NCBI GenBank assembly: GCA_040222235.1
Contig: JAVKDO010000001.1
Location: 18,311-82,310 of the forward strand
DNA from: UBA6059 sp040222235
GTDB lineage: Bacteria > Bacteroidota > Bacteroidia > Cytophagales > Cyclobacteriaceae
Direction of reading: 5' to 3'
DNA: 64,000 nt
Part shown: positions 63,973 to 64,000 of the stretch, piece by piece
Layout of the letters: each line of letters opens with the position of its first letter
Position numbering within the stretch: position 1 is the stretch's first letter
Position numbers and translations under genes: made by a program
The notes under the pieces: generated by a model
What the model saw: only the letters and a program-made list of their open reading frames with translations
Database searches by the model: none
Told to the model about the DNA's origin: nothing

Positions 63973-64000
63973 GGGTGATTGTATTCATATGGTTTAAAAT

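Noticed and set aside
1..64000. CRISPR arrays, insertion sequences, prophage genes
   Set aside because: No short regularly spaced repeats, transposase, integrase or phage structural genes were seen; only the tRNA scar at the right edge hints at mobility.

Overview
The window reads as chromosome of a Bacteroidota bacterium, probably a marine member of the Cytophagales/Flammeovirgaceae type. The reasons are C-terminal type IX secretion (T9SS) sorting domains on four proteins, many lipoproteins with Bacteroidota-style lipoboxes, a carboxypeptidase-regulatory-domain TonB receptor, a Bacteroidota-type ECF sigma factor, few Shine-Dalgarno sequences, and a wealth of sulfatases and uronate-active enzymes. 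No phage, transposase, CRISPR array or rRNA was seen.

Layout. 0-3 kb: a LacI-family regulator cut by the left edge, an ECF sigma factor, a small FecR-N-terminus-like ORF, and tagaturonate epimerase (uxaE). 3.5-8.7 kb: a large TonB-dependent receptor with no SusD, followed by a T9SS-exported beta-helix/FIVAR-like protein and a small lipoprotein, ended by a clear terminator. 9-27 kb: a secreted depolymerisation block with two GH28, a GH2, a GH88, a GH105, a tandem DUF1080 protein, three S1 sulfatases, an unassigned 828-aa toroid-like protein and a beta-propeller lyase-like lipoprotein. 27-36 kb: two paralogous beta-helix proteins of unknown function, an Nramp-like transporter lacking the metal motif, a TIM-barrel isomerase/epimerase, a toroid lyase-like lipoprotein and an alginate-lyase-family gene broken by one in-frame stop. 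36-52 kb: tartrate/D-malate dehydrogenase, three Gfo/Idh/MocA oxidoreductases (two with Tat signals), a 1115-aa multidomain T9SS lyase, a decayed GH20 remnant, a YdjC deacetylase, an intact GH20, a divergent NagB homologue and another T9SS beta-helix protein. 52-64 kb: a compact plus-strand operon DUF4861-kduI-kduD-SDR-uxuA-uxaC-kdgK-kdgA-dctP-dctQ-dctM.

How it fits together (inference). Secreted lyases, GH28 enzymes and sulfatases would cut a sulfated, uronic-acid-rich polymer. GH88 and GH105 would release unsaturated uronates, which KduI and KduD convert to 2-keto-3-deoxygluconate (KDG). Saturated glucuronate and galacturonate enter through UxaC; tagaturonate is epimerised by UxaE to fructuronate, reduced by an SDR to mannonate and dehydrated by UxuA to KDG. 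KdgK and KdgA finish to pyruvate and glyceraldehyde-3-phosphate. A TRAP transporter whose binding protein is a predicted lipoprotein probably imports the acids. GH20, YdjC and the NagB homologue suggest that the substrate, or a co-occurring one, carries amino sugar. The DUF1080, Gfo/Idh/MocA and isomerase set suggests an additional oxidative 3-keto-glycoside route.

At the extreme right is the 3' part of a tRNA-Met gene whose 5' half is missing, the typical scar of site-specific integration; it suggests that an integrated element begins at about position 63973 and continues beyond the window.
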